A program made the translations under genes and the position numbers. A DNA stretch of 51,143 bases from an uncultured Thiodictyon sp. (GTDB lineage Bacteria > Pseudomonadota > Gammaproteobacteria > Chromatiales > Chromatiaceae), in contig NZ_CAJAXH010000099.1 in NCBI RefSeq assembly GCF_903946935.1, forward strand, positions 1 to 51,143, in the 5' to 3' direction. Numbering within the stretch: the stretch's first letter is position 1; every line of letters starts with the position of its first letter. The notes beneath the pieces were generated by a model. The model saw only the letters and a list, made by a program, of their open reading frames with translations. It did no database searches and was not told the DNA's origin. Shown here piece after piece: positions 17,947 to 26,847 of this stretch.

Positions 17947-18148
17947 GCGCGTCTCTCGGTCCGGTTGATAACGAGGGATAGGGGGGCAACGGATAAGTGG
18001 GCATTCTGCCTCAAGCCTTTGGGACGTGCATTAGGGATCGGGCGTGTGGCTGACCACCTCGGGTATTGCTTCCTGCCGCTTGGGTTGCGACCTTTGATGT
18101 TGTCGTTGAGCGGCTCTTCTCTGTGTCTTGGTGTCTCCGTGAGAGGAT

Positions 18149-19780
18149 TTACGCGCTATGGTGAGCGGCATGGTCTCGGGTCTCCCAATGGGTATAGGGC
18201 GCCTGCGTGCGCAGCCGTGGGTCGTCCACCGGGGTGCCGACGGTGAAGTGATAGAGCGATTGCCAGCGGGTGTCGGCGATGCCCAGCAGGCGGTGCATGG
18301 CGTCGTCGAAGAAGCAGCCGATGCCGGTGCCGCGCACGCCGGCCGCCTCGGCCTCCAGATAGAGGACCTGACCGAGCAGGCCGCATTCCCAGAAGAGTTC
18401 CCGGTAGTGCCAGGGACCCGCCGCCAGCGCGGTGTCGAAGTCCGCCAACATCCCCACCGCGAAGGCGCTGTCGGCGGCGATGTCCTGGTGACAGGCGAGC
18501 TGGCGCGCCGCCACCTGGGTCTCGCCCAAGGCCAGGGCGTAGAGTGGCAGGTGCGCGGGTGCGCCGGGCACCGGGTCCCAGCGCCAGTCGCGCCGCAGGC
18601 TGGCGCGCAGCGCGGGGAGTGCCGCGCCGTCGCGGACCAGCAGATAGAGTCCGGGGGTAATGTCCGTGACCCGGTGGACGAAGAGTGCCAGGTGGACCCG
18701 GGGGCGCCCGGCCCAGGCGTCCAGTGGCGGCACCCCGGGGCGCGGCAGCAGGGCGTCCAGCATGGCGAACCAGCGTTGTGTCGGCAGCGGGCTGATGCCG
18801 TCGAAGTCCTGGGCGCTGCGCCGCTGGCGGATCAGGTCGGCCGCGGTGAGTCCGCAATGATTGGACAGCAGTGGCGGCAGGGCCGGGGGCGGGTCCGCGG
18901 TCGGTCTGGGACTGGCTGCGGCCGGGCGTTCACCGGCCGCCTCGACCGTTTCGATGCCTGGCCAGTGTCGATAGTCCCCGCTCAACCGATTCGCCTGCCC
19001 GCTGAAGTGTCGCTCGACCGCGGCCAGGCGGGTCAGTTGCGTCGCTGCCGGCGCCTGGGGGCCGACCCAGAGTGCCAGGTCCGGCGTCTCGCCCTGGCCA
19101 GGGTCGAAATCGTCGCGGCGATCGAGGCCCAGCAGCCGGGCCAGGTCCCGGTCGCCCCAGGGTAGGACGCCCACCCTCCAGCCCAGCACGGCAGCGGCAT
19201 AGGTCGCCGCGGCCAGTGCGTGACCCAGGTCGAGCTGGCAGTAACGGTAGGCGCGTAGACCGTATTTCCACGACTCCCGCCAGTGGATGCTGGTCAGTGC
19301 CAGGACCACGGGGGCCCTGGACGGGGCGGTCGGTTGCGCCTGGGCATCCCGCGCCCGGTACTCGAGGCGGTGGTCGCGGCTCACATAGTGCCAGACGCCG
19401 CCCGCCAGATCGGGTCGCGGGTCGGCGATCAGATAGCACTCGGTGGGGTGCAGATTGCCGCTGGAGGGGTTGCAGCGCAGCGCCCAGCGGGTGTCGCCCG
19501 CGGACTTCCAGGCCGAGAGCCCCAGGGCCAGTTCCAGGAACACGCCCAGGTGTGCAAGGTCGACCGGCACCGCGCCCGGCCGCTCACCGGTGCGGATGCG
19601 GTCGAACAGCACCTGCTGGGCGTCCGCCCCCAAGGGGAGTTCGATGGACGGGGTACCCGCGAAGACCCGGAAGGGGTCCGGTTGATTGGCCCAGTCCAGC
19701 CCGCCCGGCCCTGGTGCATAGCGCTCGCTCTGGTGTTTGCTCGCGCGGTGATAGTCGTAGACGCGTTCCAGGTCGGTCAT
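18149..19780 (-). CDS. SagB-type nitroreductase-fold dehydrogenase, two domains
   Basis: A 543-residue protein of the SagB/ThcOx group of FMN-dependent oxidoreductases. It has two nitroreductase-like halves. The first (about 1-270) includes YHRASKHQSERYAPGP, LRCNPSSGNLHPTECYLI and YRYCQLDLGHALAAATYAA. The second (about 310-540) includes LIRQRRSAQDFDG and the FWECGLLGQVLYLEAEAAG segment with GIGCFFDDAMHRLLG. In azoline-peptide clusters such enzymes oxidise thiazolines to thiazoles. Here no cyclodehydratase or precursor peptide is nearby, so the substrate is unknown. Its stop is 10 bases from the next gene's territory: the glycosylase gene ends at 19790 upstream on the same strand, so the two are probably cotranscribed. 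Confidence 0.85.
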   Translation of the reverse strand: MTDLERVYDYHRASKHQSERYAPGPGGLDWANQPDPFRVFAGTPSIELPLGADAQQVLFDRIRTGERPGAVPVDLAHLGVFLELALGLSAWKSAGDTRWALRCNPSSGNLHPTECYLIADPRPDLAGGVWHYVSRDHRLEYRARDAQAQPTAPSRAPVVLALTSIHWRESWKYGLRAYRYCQLDLGHALAAATYAAAVLGWRVGVLPWGDRDLARLLGLDRRDDFDPGQGETPDLALWVGPQAPAATQLTRLAAVERHFSGQANRLSGDYRHWPGIETVEAAGERPAAASPRPTADPPPALPPLLSNHCGLTAADLIRQRRSAQDFDGISPLPTQRWFAMLDALLPRPGVPPLDAWAGRPRVHLALFVHRVTDITPGLYLLVRDGAALPALRASLRRDWRWDPVPGAPAHLPLYALALGETQVAARQLACHQDIAADSAFAVGMLADFDTALAAGPWHYRELFWECGLLGQVLYLEAEAAGVRGTGIGCFFDDAMHRLLGIADTRWQSLYHFTVGTPVDDPRLRTQAPYTHWETRDHAAHHSA

Positions 19781-19789
19781 CTCCGGTCC

Positions 19790-20443
19790 TCATGTCACCG
19801 CGGCAGCCGGGCATCCGGCACTCAGGCAGCAGGTTTGGCAGCGCGGCCGTGTGCGGCAGACCTCCTTGCCGTGGCGCACGATCAGCGCGTGATAGGCGTT
19901 GAACAGCGGCACGTCGGCGCCCAGGGCGGTCTCGAAGGCGGCGCGGACGGTCTCATAACCCTCATCGCCGCGCAGGAGCCCCAACCGGGCGAAGACCCGC
20001 CGCGTATAGGCGTCGACCACGAACACGGGGCGCTCAAAGGCATAGAGCAGGATGTCGTCCGCGGTCTCCGGGCCGACACCCGGGATGTCCAGCAAATGGC
20101 GGCGCAGGCCCGGGGTATCCAGTGCGGCGAGCCCCGCGAGCCCGCCTCCCGCGAGAAAGCCCTGGCAGAACGTGCGCAGGCGCCTGGCCTTGATATTGAA
20201 ATAGCCGCAGGGGCGCAGCGCATCCGCCAACGCGGCCTCGTCGAGCGCCAGGATCGCCTCGGCCGTGAGCTCGATGCGCCCCGTCAGCCGCTCAAGCGCC
20301 CGCTCCACGTTGGTCCAGGCGGTGTTCTGGGTCAGTACCGCGCCGACCATGACCTCGAACGGCGTTTGCGCCGGCCACCAGCCTTGGGGGCCATAGGCGG
20401 CCTCCAGGGTCGCGTGGACGGTGCGACAGCGCTCTGGGTTCAT
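19790..20443 (-). CDS. Endonuclease III-family DNA glycosylase (MagIII-like)
   Basis: A 217-residue HhH-GPD base excision repair protein. The start MNPERCRTVHATLEAAYGPQ is followed by GAVLTQNTAWTNVERAL, the helix-hairpin-helix DIPGVGPETADDILLYA and the catalytic Asp in FVVDAYTRR. The C-terminus carries a four-cysteine iron-sulfur motif (CRTRPRCQTCCLSAGC). The usual endonuclease III lysine of the HhH is Glu here (PGVGPETA), so a monofunctional glycosylase such as a 3-methyladenine MagIII type is more likely than a lyase. It is upstream of the SagB-type gene by nine bases. Confidence 0.87.
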   Translation of the reverse strand: MNPERCRTVHATLEAAYGPQGWWPAQTPFEVMVGAVLTQNTAWTNVERALERLTGRIELTAEAILALDEAALADALRPCGYFNIKARRLRTFCQGFLAGGGLAGLAALDTPGLRRHLLDIPGVGPETADDILLYAFERPVFVVDAYTRRVFARLGLLRGDEGYETVRAAFETALGADVPLFNAYHALIVRHGKEVCRTRPRCQTCCLSAGCPAAAVT

Positions 20444-20498
20444 TCTATCAAGACCTCGATCGTCCCCGATCGGGCAAATGAGGCGGTACTACTGGCGA

Positions 20499-21425
20499 TC
20501 AAATGGTGCGCATCCAGAAAGCGCTGGGCTCTGATCCCGGATATTCTTCGCGCATGGCGGCGATCTCGGGGAAGGCCGCGTGCATCCGCTCAGGATGACT
20601 GAGCAGTAGAAAATTGCCCGCCCACATGGTTTCGAATCGGGTATTGAAGGCGAGGAATGCCTGGAGTAGATATTGCTCGTTCCAATAGATACCCTGGTCG
20701 AAATAGACCTTGGGGTAGCGTCGCGGGAGGCTGATGTCGTGGATATGAACATAGACCCCCGTGGGCAGTCGCGGAAGCAGTTCGAGGTATTCAAATTGGA
20801 CGTCGTTGCCCTCCCTAAGTACGTGTGTACTGTCGATGAAAAGTAGGTCGCCGCTCGTGAGTGAAGCGAAGAACCCAGTCCCCAAGTCCTGGACCTTGGT
20901 CTCGAGCAGTTCGAGCCGCCCGTCGGCGGCGAGCGCCTTCAGCACGGGTGCGGGATAGGGTTCGACGGCGGTCAGGGTACTGCTGACACCATCCAGGTCG
21001 CGATTGGCGGCCAACGCATCGAGCGCGACCCGGGTTGATTGGCCCGAGCCGATCTCGATGATCCGCTTCGGCTTTAGGTGGCGCACCAGGCAATAATAGA
21101 CGTGGGCGTCGACCGCCATGTAGATGCCGTTGATCAGGTAGAAGCGCCCCTGGCTGTTTTGCGCGTGCAGACCATAGCGTGAACGGAACTCAGCGAGATA
21201 GGGTGGGAACACCCGATCCAGCAGGTCAAGCCCACGCTGCGCCCCTAGATCGACCCCGGTCAGCGCCGACTGAGCGTCCCAGAATCCCGGTGACGAGCAG
21301 TCGCCCGCGTCTGGAACGGGGGAATAGTAGTGGCGTTTCGTTACCTGATAGCCGCGGGTTGCGGCCAGGGATAGCAGGCGGTCGAACAGGTAGGTCCGGA
21401 CGCGGTTGGACAGTGACTTCCCCAT
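20499..21425 (-). CDS. Class I SAM-dependent methyltransferase
   Basis: A 308-residue protein with a Rossmann methyltransferase core. Motif I is RIIEIGSGQSTRVALDAL (about 135-150). A later strand ends LTAVEPYPAPVL. GDLLFIDSTHVLREG and GVYVHIHDISLPRRYPK give the acidic and histidine positions typical of the Methyltransf_24 type, often acting on small molecules or glycans. The ATG at 21425 has AGGA upstream; an earlier start at 21482 is less likely. Context does not show a substrate. About 55 bases separate it from the glycosylase gene downstream. Confidence 0.8.
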   Translation of the reverse strand: MGKSLSNRVRTYLFDRLLSLAATRGYQVTKRHYYSPVPDAGDCSSPGFWDAQSALTGVDLGAQRGLDLLDRVFPPYLAEFRSRYGLHAQNSQGRFYLINGIYMAVDAHVYYCLVRHLKPKRIIEIGSGQSTRVALDALAANRDLDGVSSTLTAVEPYPAPVLKALAADGRLELLETKVQDLGTGFFASLTSGDLLFIDSTHVLREGNDVQFEYLELLPRLPTGVYVHIHDISLPRRYPKVYFDQGIYWNEQYLLQAFLAFNTRFETMWAGNFLLLSHPERMHAAFPEIAAMREEYPGSEPSAFWMRTI

Positions 21426-21901
21426 GGGATCCAATTCCTGGCGGTTACGATCTATGCTCGTTAGCGAGTCGCTCGGGTGCAAACTTTAGAGATAGGAAAG
21501 CCAATCGGATAGACTGGGGTATCCAATCCTCTGCCCGCTTTCTACAAGCGAGAAACGCAGCCACGTGCGACAAAGACTCTTGCAATGGCTAGTATGTTGC
21601 ACTGTCCGCGGGATGGCAACCAGTGCCCGGATTCCGGTCACTGATTTCGCGGCTGTCCGTCGCGGCTGGCCGACCGATTGAGGCGGCAGCCCGCCGGTTG
21701 AGTGCCGTGAATGGCCGAAGCGTATTATCCTAATCGCGGCCGGGGCACGGACGTCCGAGCCGTGTCCCCCCAGGCCAAGGGCACGCCCGCGGACCCGGGT
21801 GAGCAGCGGCTGATTAAGCGTTTCGGGAGAGCAGCGGGCCGTTGGGCGAGACCAGCGAACTGTTGCGTGTCCTGGCATTCCGGCCAGGACGACGCTGGTG
21901 C
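21426..21901. other. Intergenic region with no clear gene
   Basis: This 476-bp stretch separates the methyltransferase and yaiI genes. An open frame on the minus strand from 21935 crosses most of it, but overlaps the yaiI end and shows no recognisable protein pattern. No strong repeat was seen apart from short GC-rich inverted stretches. The methyltransferase promoter should lie at its left end. Confidence 0.4.
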
Positions 21902-22360
21902 TCAACGCTCCTGTGACGGCTGCTGCGCCAGCCACGCATCCAGCGCATTGGCAAAGGCTTGGCGGTCGCGCGGTCCTAAGGGCGGCGGGCCGCCGGTGGC
22001 GATGCCGCTGCCGCGCAGGGTGTCCATGAAGTCGCGCATGGTCAGGCGCTCACGGATGTTGTCCGGGGTGTAGCGCTCGCCGCGGGGGTTGAGCGCGTGG
22101 CCGCCCTTGGCGATCACCTCGGCGGCCAAGGGGATGTCGGCGGTGATGACGAGGTCCCCCGGCTCCAGCAGGCGCACGATCTCGTTGTCGGCGACGTCGA
22201 AACCGGGGGCGACACGGATGGCGCGGATGAGCCGGGACGGCGGGGTGGGGATGGGCTGGTTGGCGATCAGGGTCAAAGGCATGCCGACCCGCTCCGCGGC
22301 ACGGAACAGGATATCCTTGATCACCTTGGGGCAGGCGTCGGCGTCGACCCAAATTTGCAT
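21902..22360 (-). CDS. yaiI: UPF0178 / YaiI-YqxD family protein
   Basis: A 152-residue member of the YaiI family (DUF188), a PIN-like fold of unknown function. The N-terminal signature [19 protein letters not shown] is followed by LTLIANQP, then [22 protein letters not shown] and [17 protein letters not shown]. The end is [27 protein letters not shown]. These motifs run in the family's order and the length is standard. The acidic residues of DADACP and ITADIPLA suggest a metal-dependent nuclease site, but activity is not established for the family. It is downstream of glgB, separated by a strong hairpin at 22376-22401. Confidence 0.92.
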   Translation of the reverse strand: MQIWVDADACPKVIKDILFRAAERVGMPLTLIANQPIPTPPSRLIRAIRVAPGFDVADNEIVRLLEPGDLVITADIPLAAEVIAKGGHALNPRGERYTPDNIRERLTMRDFMDTLRGSGIATGGPPPLGPRDRQAFANALDAWLAQQPSQER

Positions 22361-22375
22361 GGCGGGCGCGGTGCT

Positions 22376-22401
22376 CCCCGGGCCCCACGCGGGGCCCGGG
22401 G
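22376..22401. terminator. Strong GC hairpin between glgB and yaiI
   Basis: CCCCGGGCCCC (22376-22386) pairs perfectly with GGGGCCCGGGG (22391-22401) around a 4-base loop. It lies 10 bases after the glgB stop on the minus strand and 16 bases before the yaiI start. There is no T-run, so it could be a Rho-type or stabilising hairpin instead of a classic terminator. It probably reduces read-through into yaiI. Confidence 0.6.
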
Positions 22402-22410
22402 GGGCGTTAC

Positions 22411-24684
22411 TTAGGCGCTGACCGCGGCCGGCTCGGCCGCCGGAACCTCTGCGGCCTCCGTGGCCAACGCCTTGACGAGCGCTTCCTCGTGCTTGGGTTC
22501 GTGGACCAGGATCAGGCCGCCGAGCGGCGGCAGGGCGATCGGGATGGAGTGCGGTCGACCCATCCAGCTGACCTCTTCAGAGAGGACCCCGCCCTGATTG
22601 CCGACATTGCTGCCGCCGTAGATGAGCGCATCCGAGTTGACGGCCTCGCGCCAGAAGCCGGCCTTGGGTACCCCGATGCGGTAGTTGTTGCGCGGGACCG
22701 GGGTGAAGTTGAAGACGGCCGCCACCAGACGCCCGCCAGCCTTGTCCTTGCGGATATAGCTCAACACCGACTGGGAGCTGTCATGGCAGTCGATCCATTC
22801 AAACCCGGCGCCGTCGAAGTCCACCTCGTGCAGCGCGGGCTGATCCCGGTAGAGCCGGTTGAGATCCGCCACGATCTTCTTGATTCCCTGATGCTGGGGG
22901 CGCTCCAGGAGTTCCCAATCCAGGGCCTCGTTGAAGTCCCATTCCTTGCCCTGGGCGAATTCGCAGCCCTGGAACAGGAGCTTCTTGCCCGGGTAGCTGA
23001 ACATGAAGGTATAGAGCAGGCGCAGGCTGGCGAAGCGCTGCCAGGGGTCGCCGGGCATCTTGTCGAGCATCGACTTCTTGCCATGCACCACCTCGTCGTG
23101 CGAGAAGGGCAGGACGAAGTTTTCAGTGAAGGCGTAGAGCAGGCCGAAGGTCAGCAGGTCGTGGTGATAATGGCGATAGATGGGGTCCTTCTCCATATAG
23201 GAGAGGGTGTCGTGCATCCAGCCCATGTTCCACTTCATGCTGAAGCCCAGCCCCCCCAGATAGGTGGGGCGGGAGACCGCCGGCCAGGCGGTGGATTCCT
23301 CGGCGATCATGAGCGTGCCCGGGTGCTGCTCGTGGGTGACCATGTTCAACTGGCGGATGAAGTCCACCGCGTCCAGGTTCTCGTTGCCGCCGTATTTGTT
23401 GGGGATCCACTCGCCAGCCTTGCGCGAATAGTCCAGATAGAGCATGGAGGCGACCGCGTCGACCCGCAGCCCGTCGATATGGAACTCGGAGAGCCAATAC
23501 AGCGCGCTGGAGAGTAGGAAGTTCTTCACCTCGTTACGGCCGAAGTTGAAGATCAGGGTGCCCCAGTCCTTGTGTTCGCCCAGGCGCGGGTCCGCGTGTT
23601 CGTACAGGGCCGAGCCGTCGAAGCGTGCCAGTGCATAGGCATCCTTCGGGAAGTGGGCGGGGACCCAGTCGAGCAGCACGCCGATCCCGGCCTGGTGCAG
23701 GTGATCGATGAAGAAGCGCAGATCGTCCGGGGTGCCATGGCGGCTGGTGGGCGCGAAATAGCCGGTACACTGATAGCCCCAGGAGGCGTCCAGCGGGTGC
23801 TCGGTGATCGGCAGGAGTTCGACGTGGGTAAAGCCCAACTCCTTGGCATAGGCGGCGAGCTGGACGGCCAACTCACGGTAATTCATGAAGTCGCCGGCGG
23901 CGTCGCGCTGCCAGGAGCCGAGATGGACCTCGTAGGTGGAGAAGGGCTGGCGCTGCCAGTCGAGCTCCGCCCGCGCCTCTATCCAGTCGGCGTCGCCCCA
24001 CTCGTAGGCGCTCGGGGCGGTGATCAGCCCGGCGGTCTCCGGGCGCTCCTGGAAGGCGTTGGCGTAGGGGTCGATCTTGACATGGGCGTTGCCGGAGCGG
24101 TCGCGCAGCTCGTATTTGTAATAGCCGCCCGACTCGACGCCGGGGATGAACAACTCCCAGACCCCGGTGGCACCGCGCACCCGCATGGGATGCGCGCGCC
24201 CGTCCCAGCGGTTGAAGTCGCCCACCACGCTCACCCGGTCGGCGTTCGGCGCCCAGACCGCGAACTGGACCCCGTCGATGCCGTCGACCGCGCACAGATG
24301 CGAGCCCAGGAAGCGGAAGGCGTCCCAGTGTTTGCCCTCACCGAAGAGGTGCAGGTCGAAGTCGCGCAGTTGGGGCGGGAAGCAATAGGGGTCGTGGGTA
24401 CTGCCGCGATGGCCCGTCTTGTCCTCCCATTCCAGGCGATAGCGTTCAGGGACGGCGGCTGCCTCACCCTCCCAGGTGAACAGATCGGTCCCCTCGGTGC
24501 GGATCATCTCCGCGTTCGCCTCCATGATCCTGACCCGCTCGGCCTCGGGCAGGAAGGCGCGCACCGTCACGCGGCTGCCGGTGACGTGCCGCCCCAGGAC
24601 CTCGAAGGGGTCGTGGTGACGGGCCTCGACGATACGGGCGAGCGGCTCTGGCAGCGTGGGTGCGGGGCTGTTGGGGGCGGCCAT
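22411..24684 (-). CDS. glgB: 1,4-alpha-glucan branching enzyme GlgB
   Basis: GlgB makes alpha-1,6 branches in glycogen. The ATG at 24684 gives 757 residues starting [20 protein letters not shown]. Upstream is GGAGG at slightly long spacing; a frame open to 24804 would run into the glgC promoter. Domains are an N1 region with [10 protein letters not shown], a CBM48 region ([20 protein letters not shown]), a GH13 barrel and a C-terminal beta domain. The catalytic Asp is in [16 protein letters not shown], the acid Glu in [10 protein letters not shown] and the third acid in [10 protein letters not shown]. The first 40 or so residues after the start vary in the family. It is divergent from glgC. 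Confidence 0.96.
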   Translation of the reverse strand: MAAPNSPAPTLPEPLARIVEARHHDPFEVLGRHVTGSRVTVRAFLPEAERVRIMEANAEMIRTEGTDLFTWEGEAAAVPERYRLEWEDKTGHRGSTHDPYCFPPQLRDFDLHLFGEGKHWDAFRFLGSHLCAVDGIDGVQFAVWAPNADRVSVVGDFNRWDGRAHPMRVRGATGVWELFIPGVESGGYYKYELRDRSGNAHVKIDPYANAFQERPETAGLITAPSAYEWGDADWIEARAELDWQRQPFSTYEVHLGSWQRDAAGDFMNYRELAVQLAAYAKELGFTHVELLPITEHPLDASWGYQCTGYFAPTSRHGTPDDLRFFIDHLHQAGIGVLLDWVPAHFPKDAYALARFDGSALYEHADPRLGEHKDWGTLIFNFGRNEVKNFLLSSALYWLSEFHIDGLRVDAVASMLYLDYSRKAGEWIPNKYGGNENLDAVDFIRQLNMVTHEQHPGTLMIAEESTAWPAVSRPTYLGGLGFSMKWNMGWMHDTLSYMEKDPIYRHYHHDLLTFGLLYAFTENFVLPFSHDEVVHGKKSMLDKMPGDPWQRFASLRLLYTFMFSYPGKKLLFQGCEFAQGKEWDFNEALDWELLERPQHQGIKKIVADLNRLYRDQPALHEVDFDGAGFEWIDCHDSSQSVLSYIRKDKAGGRLVAAVFNFTPVPRNNYRIGVPKAGFWREAVNSDALIYGGSNVGNQGGVLSEEVSWMGRPHSIPIALPPLGGLILVHEPKHEEALVKALATEAAEVPAAEPAAVSA

Positions 24685-24819
24685 CGGTATTCTGTCCTCC
24701 GCGAGGGGATTATTTGGTGTAGGCAAGGGATGCCCGGAACCTGTCAGATGGTACCATAAGCCCGTCGGTAGGCACCCCTGAACGCCAAACGCCGACTTGT
24801 ACAATCTGGAGGAGGACCC
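24685..24819. promoter_or_regulatory. Divergent glgB-glgC promoter region
   Basis: These 135 bp separate the start codons of glgB and glgC and must hold promoters for both. GGAGGA directly upstream of the glgC ATG is its ribosome site. An AT-rich patch at about 24708-24722 (GGATTATTTGGTGTAGGC) could be a promoter element. No operator was recognised. Confidence 0.5.
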
Positions 24820-26091
24820 ATGCCGGCATCGAATCCGCGGTTCGTCAGCCGTTTGACCCGCAACACCCTGGCCCTGATCCTGGCCGGTGGGCGGGGCTCA
24901 CGACTCAAACACCTGACCGCCTGGCGCTCCAAGCCCGCGGTCCCCTTCGGCGGCAAGTTCCGCATCGTCGACTTCCCGCTGTCCAACTGTATCAATTCGG
25001 GCATCCGCCAGGTCGGCGTGCTCACCCAATACAAGGCCCACTCGTTGATCCTGCACATCCAAAAGGGATGGGGCTTCCTGCGGGGCGAGTTCGGTGAGTT
25101 CGTGGAGCTGTGGCCGGCCCAGCAGCGGGTGGTGGAGACCGCCTGGTACGCGGGGACGGCCGACGCGGTCTTTCAGAACCTGGACATCATCCGCAATCAC
25201 AATCCGGAGTATGTCCTGGTCCTGGCCGGTGACCACGTCTATAAGATGGACTACGGGACCATGATCGCCCACCATGTCGAAACCGGCGCGGACATGACGG
25301 TGGGCTGCATTGAGGTGGAGAAGGAACGCTCACTGGAGTTCGGTGTCATGACCGCGGATGCGGACGGGCGGGTCAGGGGCTTCCAGGAGAAGCCGCGGGA
25401 CCCCGAGACCATCCCGGGCCGTCCCACCCACTGCCTGGCCTCCATGGGGATCTATGTCTTCAATCGCGGCTTCCTGTTCGAGCAGTTGATCAAGGATGCC
25501 GATACGCGGGAGTCTTCGCACGACTTTGGTAACGACATCATCCCCGCGGTACTCGATCGTTATCGGGTCATGGCCTACCCGTTCCGCGACTCGCGCAGCG
25601 GCGAGCAGGCCTATTGGCGTGACGTGGGCACCCTGAATGCCTTCTGGGAGGCCAACCTGGAGCTGATCGGGGTTACGCCGCCGCTCAATCTCTATGACGA
25701 GCAATGGCCCATCTGGACCTATCAGGAGCAGCTCCCGCCCGCCAAGTTCGTGTTCGACGACGATGACCGGCGCGGCATGGCGGTGGACTCCATGGTCTCC
25801 GGCGGTTGTGTCATCTCCGGGTCCAAGGTGCGGCATTCGCTCCTCTTCTCCAACGTCCGGGTCAACTCCTATGCCAGCGTTGAGGACTCGGTGATCCTGC
25901 CGGACGTGACCATCGGGCGCAGTTGCCGCATTCGCAACGCCATCATCGACCGCTCCTGTCAGATCCCGGAGGGCACCGTGATCGGCTTCGATGCGGCGGC
26001 CGATCGGCAAGCCGGTTACTACGTGACCGATCTCGGTGTCACCCTGGTCTCTCCCGACATGCTCGGCCAGGAAGTCAATTATATTCGTTGA
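24820..26091 (+). CDS. glgC: Glucose-1-phosphate adenylyltransferase GlgC
   Basis: GlgC makes ADP-glucose, the committed step of bacterial glycogen synthesis. The 423-residue protein has an N-terminal nucleotidyltransferase domain with [28 protein letters not shown], the substrate loop [12 protein letters not shown] and [17 protein letters not shown]-terminal left-handed beta helix follows ([16 protein letters not shown] to [17 protein letters not shown]). The ATG has a strong GGAGGA upstream. Length and motifs match the gammaproteobacterial enzyme, which is allosterically controlled by glycolytic intermediates. The glgC-glgB divergent pair makes this a glycogen locus without glgA, glgP or glgX in view. 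Confidence 0.96.
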   Translation: MPASNPRFVSRLTRNTLALILAGGRGSRLKHLTAWRSKPAVPFGGKFRIVDFPLSNCINSGIRQVGVLTQYKAHSLILHIQKGWGFLRGEFGEFVELWPAQQRVVETAWYAGTADAVFQNLDIIRNHNPEYVLVLAGDHVYKMDYGTMIAHHVETGADMTVGCIEVEKERSLEFGVMTADADGRVRGFQEKPRDPETIPGRPTHCLASMGIYVFNRGFLFEQLIKDADTRESSHDFGNDIIPAVLDRYRVMAYPFRDSRSGEQAYWRDVGTLNAFWEANLELIGVTPPLNLYDEQWPIWTYQEQLPPAKFVFDDDDRRGMAVDSMVSGGCVISGSKVRHSLLFSNVRVNSYASVEDSVILPDVTIGRSCRIRNAIIDRSCQIPEGTVIGFDAAADRQAGYYVTDLGVTLVSPDMLGQEVNYIR

Positions 26092-26100
26092 GTCGGGCGA

Positions 26101-26140
26101 GTCCCGCGTTCCGGGCAGGCATGGGCTGCCCGGACGGGAC
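26101..26140 (+). terminator. Hairpin after glgC
   Basis: GTCCCG plus TCCGGGCAG on the left pairs with CTGCCCGGA plus CGGGAC on the right, with a 3-base bulge on the left arm and a 7-base loop. It starts nine bases after the glgC stop. No T-run follows. A role in ending or protecting the glgC transcript is likely. Confidence 0.6.
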
Positions 26141-26156
26141 GTCGGCCTTGTGCCGC

Positions 26157-26360
26157 CTAGTGGCCCGGCGAGCTAGCCATGGTGTAGACGGCGGGGGGCC
26201 AGGCCCGCGCGATGGTTCCTTGCAGGGTGGCGAGGATGTGCTCGGCCAGGGCAATGTCGATGGGATGCAGTGTGCAGGGGCTGTCAGAGTCCCGTCCCCG
26301 CAGGCGCTTGGTGGTGGATTGGCCAGCGCGGCGTCGGCCAAATTCGGCATCGGTTGGGAC
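26157..26360 (-). pseudogene. Possible C-terminal remnant of an unknown gene
   Basis: A minus-strand frame of 68 codons without a start codon runs from after a TGA at 26361 to a TAG at 26157. Its later part (LHPIDIALAEHILATLQG, then ARAWPPAVYTMASS) has the amphipathic character of real protein, while the earlier part does not. It may be the end of a gene whose front was lost, or chance in GC-rich DNA. No family was recognised. The rest of 26092-26403 shows nothing else. Confidence 0.22.
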
Positions 26361-26403
26361 TCAAGGGGAGCACGCGGAAGGCGCCCCCGCTTGGGCCGCT
26401 GAG

Positions 26404-26847
26404 TCACAGACGCATCTCGCGAAACAGGCCGATCTCCACCAGCTTGGGGAAGAGGACCCGCTCCTCGCGATCCAGCCGTTGCGCGACCATGGCGAATACC
26501 TCCTGGGTCTCCTCGAGGAAGTCGTCGCTGAAATTGAAGTCGCAGTTCTTCAGCCAGCGACTATGGTAATCGTCAAAGGTCTTGCGCAGTGGCTTCTCCC
26601 CGCTGATAAAGCCCCAGGCCAGTGACTTCACCTTGGGGTCATCATGGATCAGCAGGCTGGGATATAGACCACGATCCTCCTCGGTCAGGTGTCGACGCAC
26701 CCGTTCACCCAGGTCGCACAATAGTTCATACGCGGTCCTGGCGTTCGGGCGTATGCGCAATTGCTCCATGGTGAGGAGCGAGCGCAGGTCGTCGATCATC
26801 TGGCGCAGATCCGAGTGGGTGCTGCGGTAACCGTCTAACGTAGGCAT
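26404..26847 (-). CDS. Hemerythrin HHE-domain protein
   Basis: A 147-residue helical protein with the layout of bacterial hemerythrin-like (HHE cation-binding) proteins, which hold a di-iron site for oxygen, nitric oxide or iron handling. Candidate ligands are the His in YRSTHSDLRQM, the His/Glu pair in RRHLTEEDRGLYP, the His in FDDYHSRW and acidic residues in DREERVLFPKLVE. The last helix has Glu where many proteins have His, so the site may be atypical. ATG 26847 was chosen because AGGAGG stands 7 bases upstream; a TTG at 26853 is in frame but too close to it. The gene is single and its partner is unknown. Confidence 0.85.
   Translation of the reverse strand: MPTLDGYRSTHSDLRQMIDDLRSLLTMEQLRIRPNARTAYELLCDLGERVRRHLTEEDRGLYPSLLIHDDPKVKSLAWGFISGEKPLRKTFDDYHSRWLKNCDFNFSDDFLEETQEVFAMVAQRLDREERVLFPKLVEIGLFREMRL

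Noticed and set aside
19283-20602. 439-codon plus-strand frame across the SagB-like and glycosylase genes
   Set aside because: It crosses two genes with strong motifs on the other strand and their intergenic gap.
21486-21935. 149-codon minus-strand frame in the gap before yaiI
   Set aside because: No recognisable pattern, overlaps the end of yaiI, and has no ribosome site.
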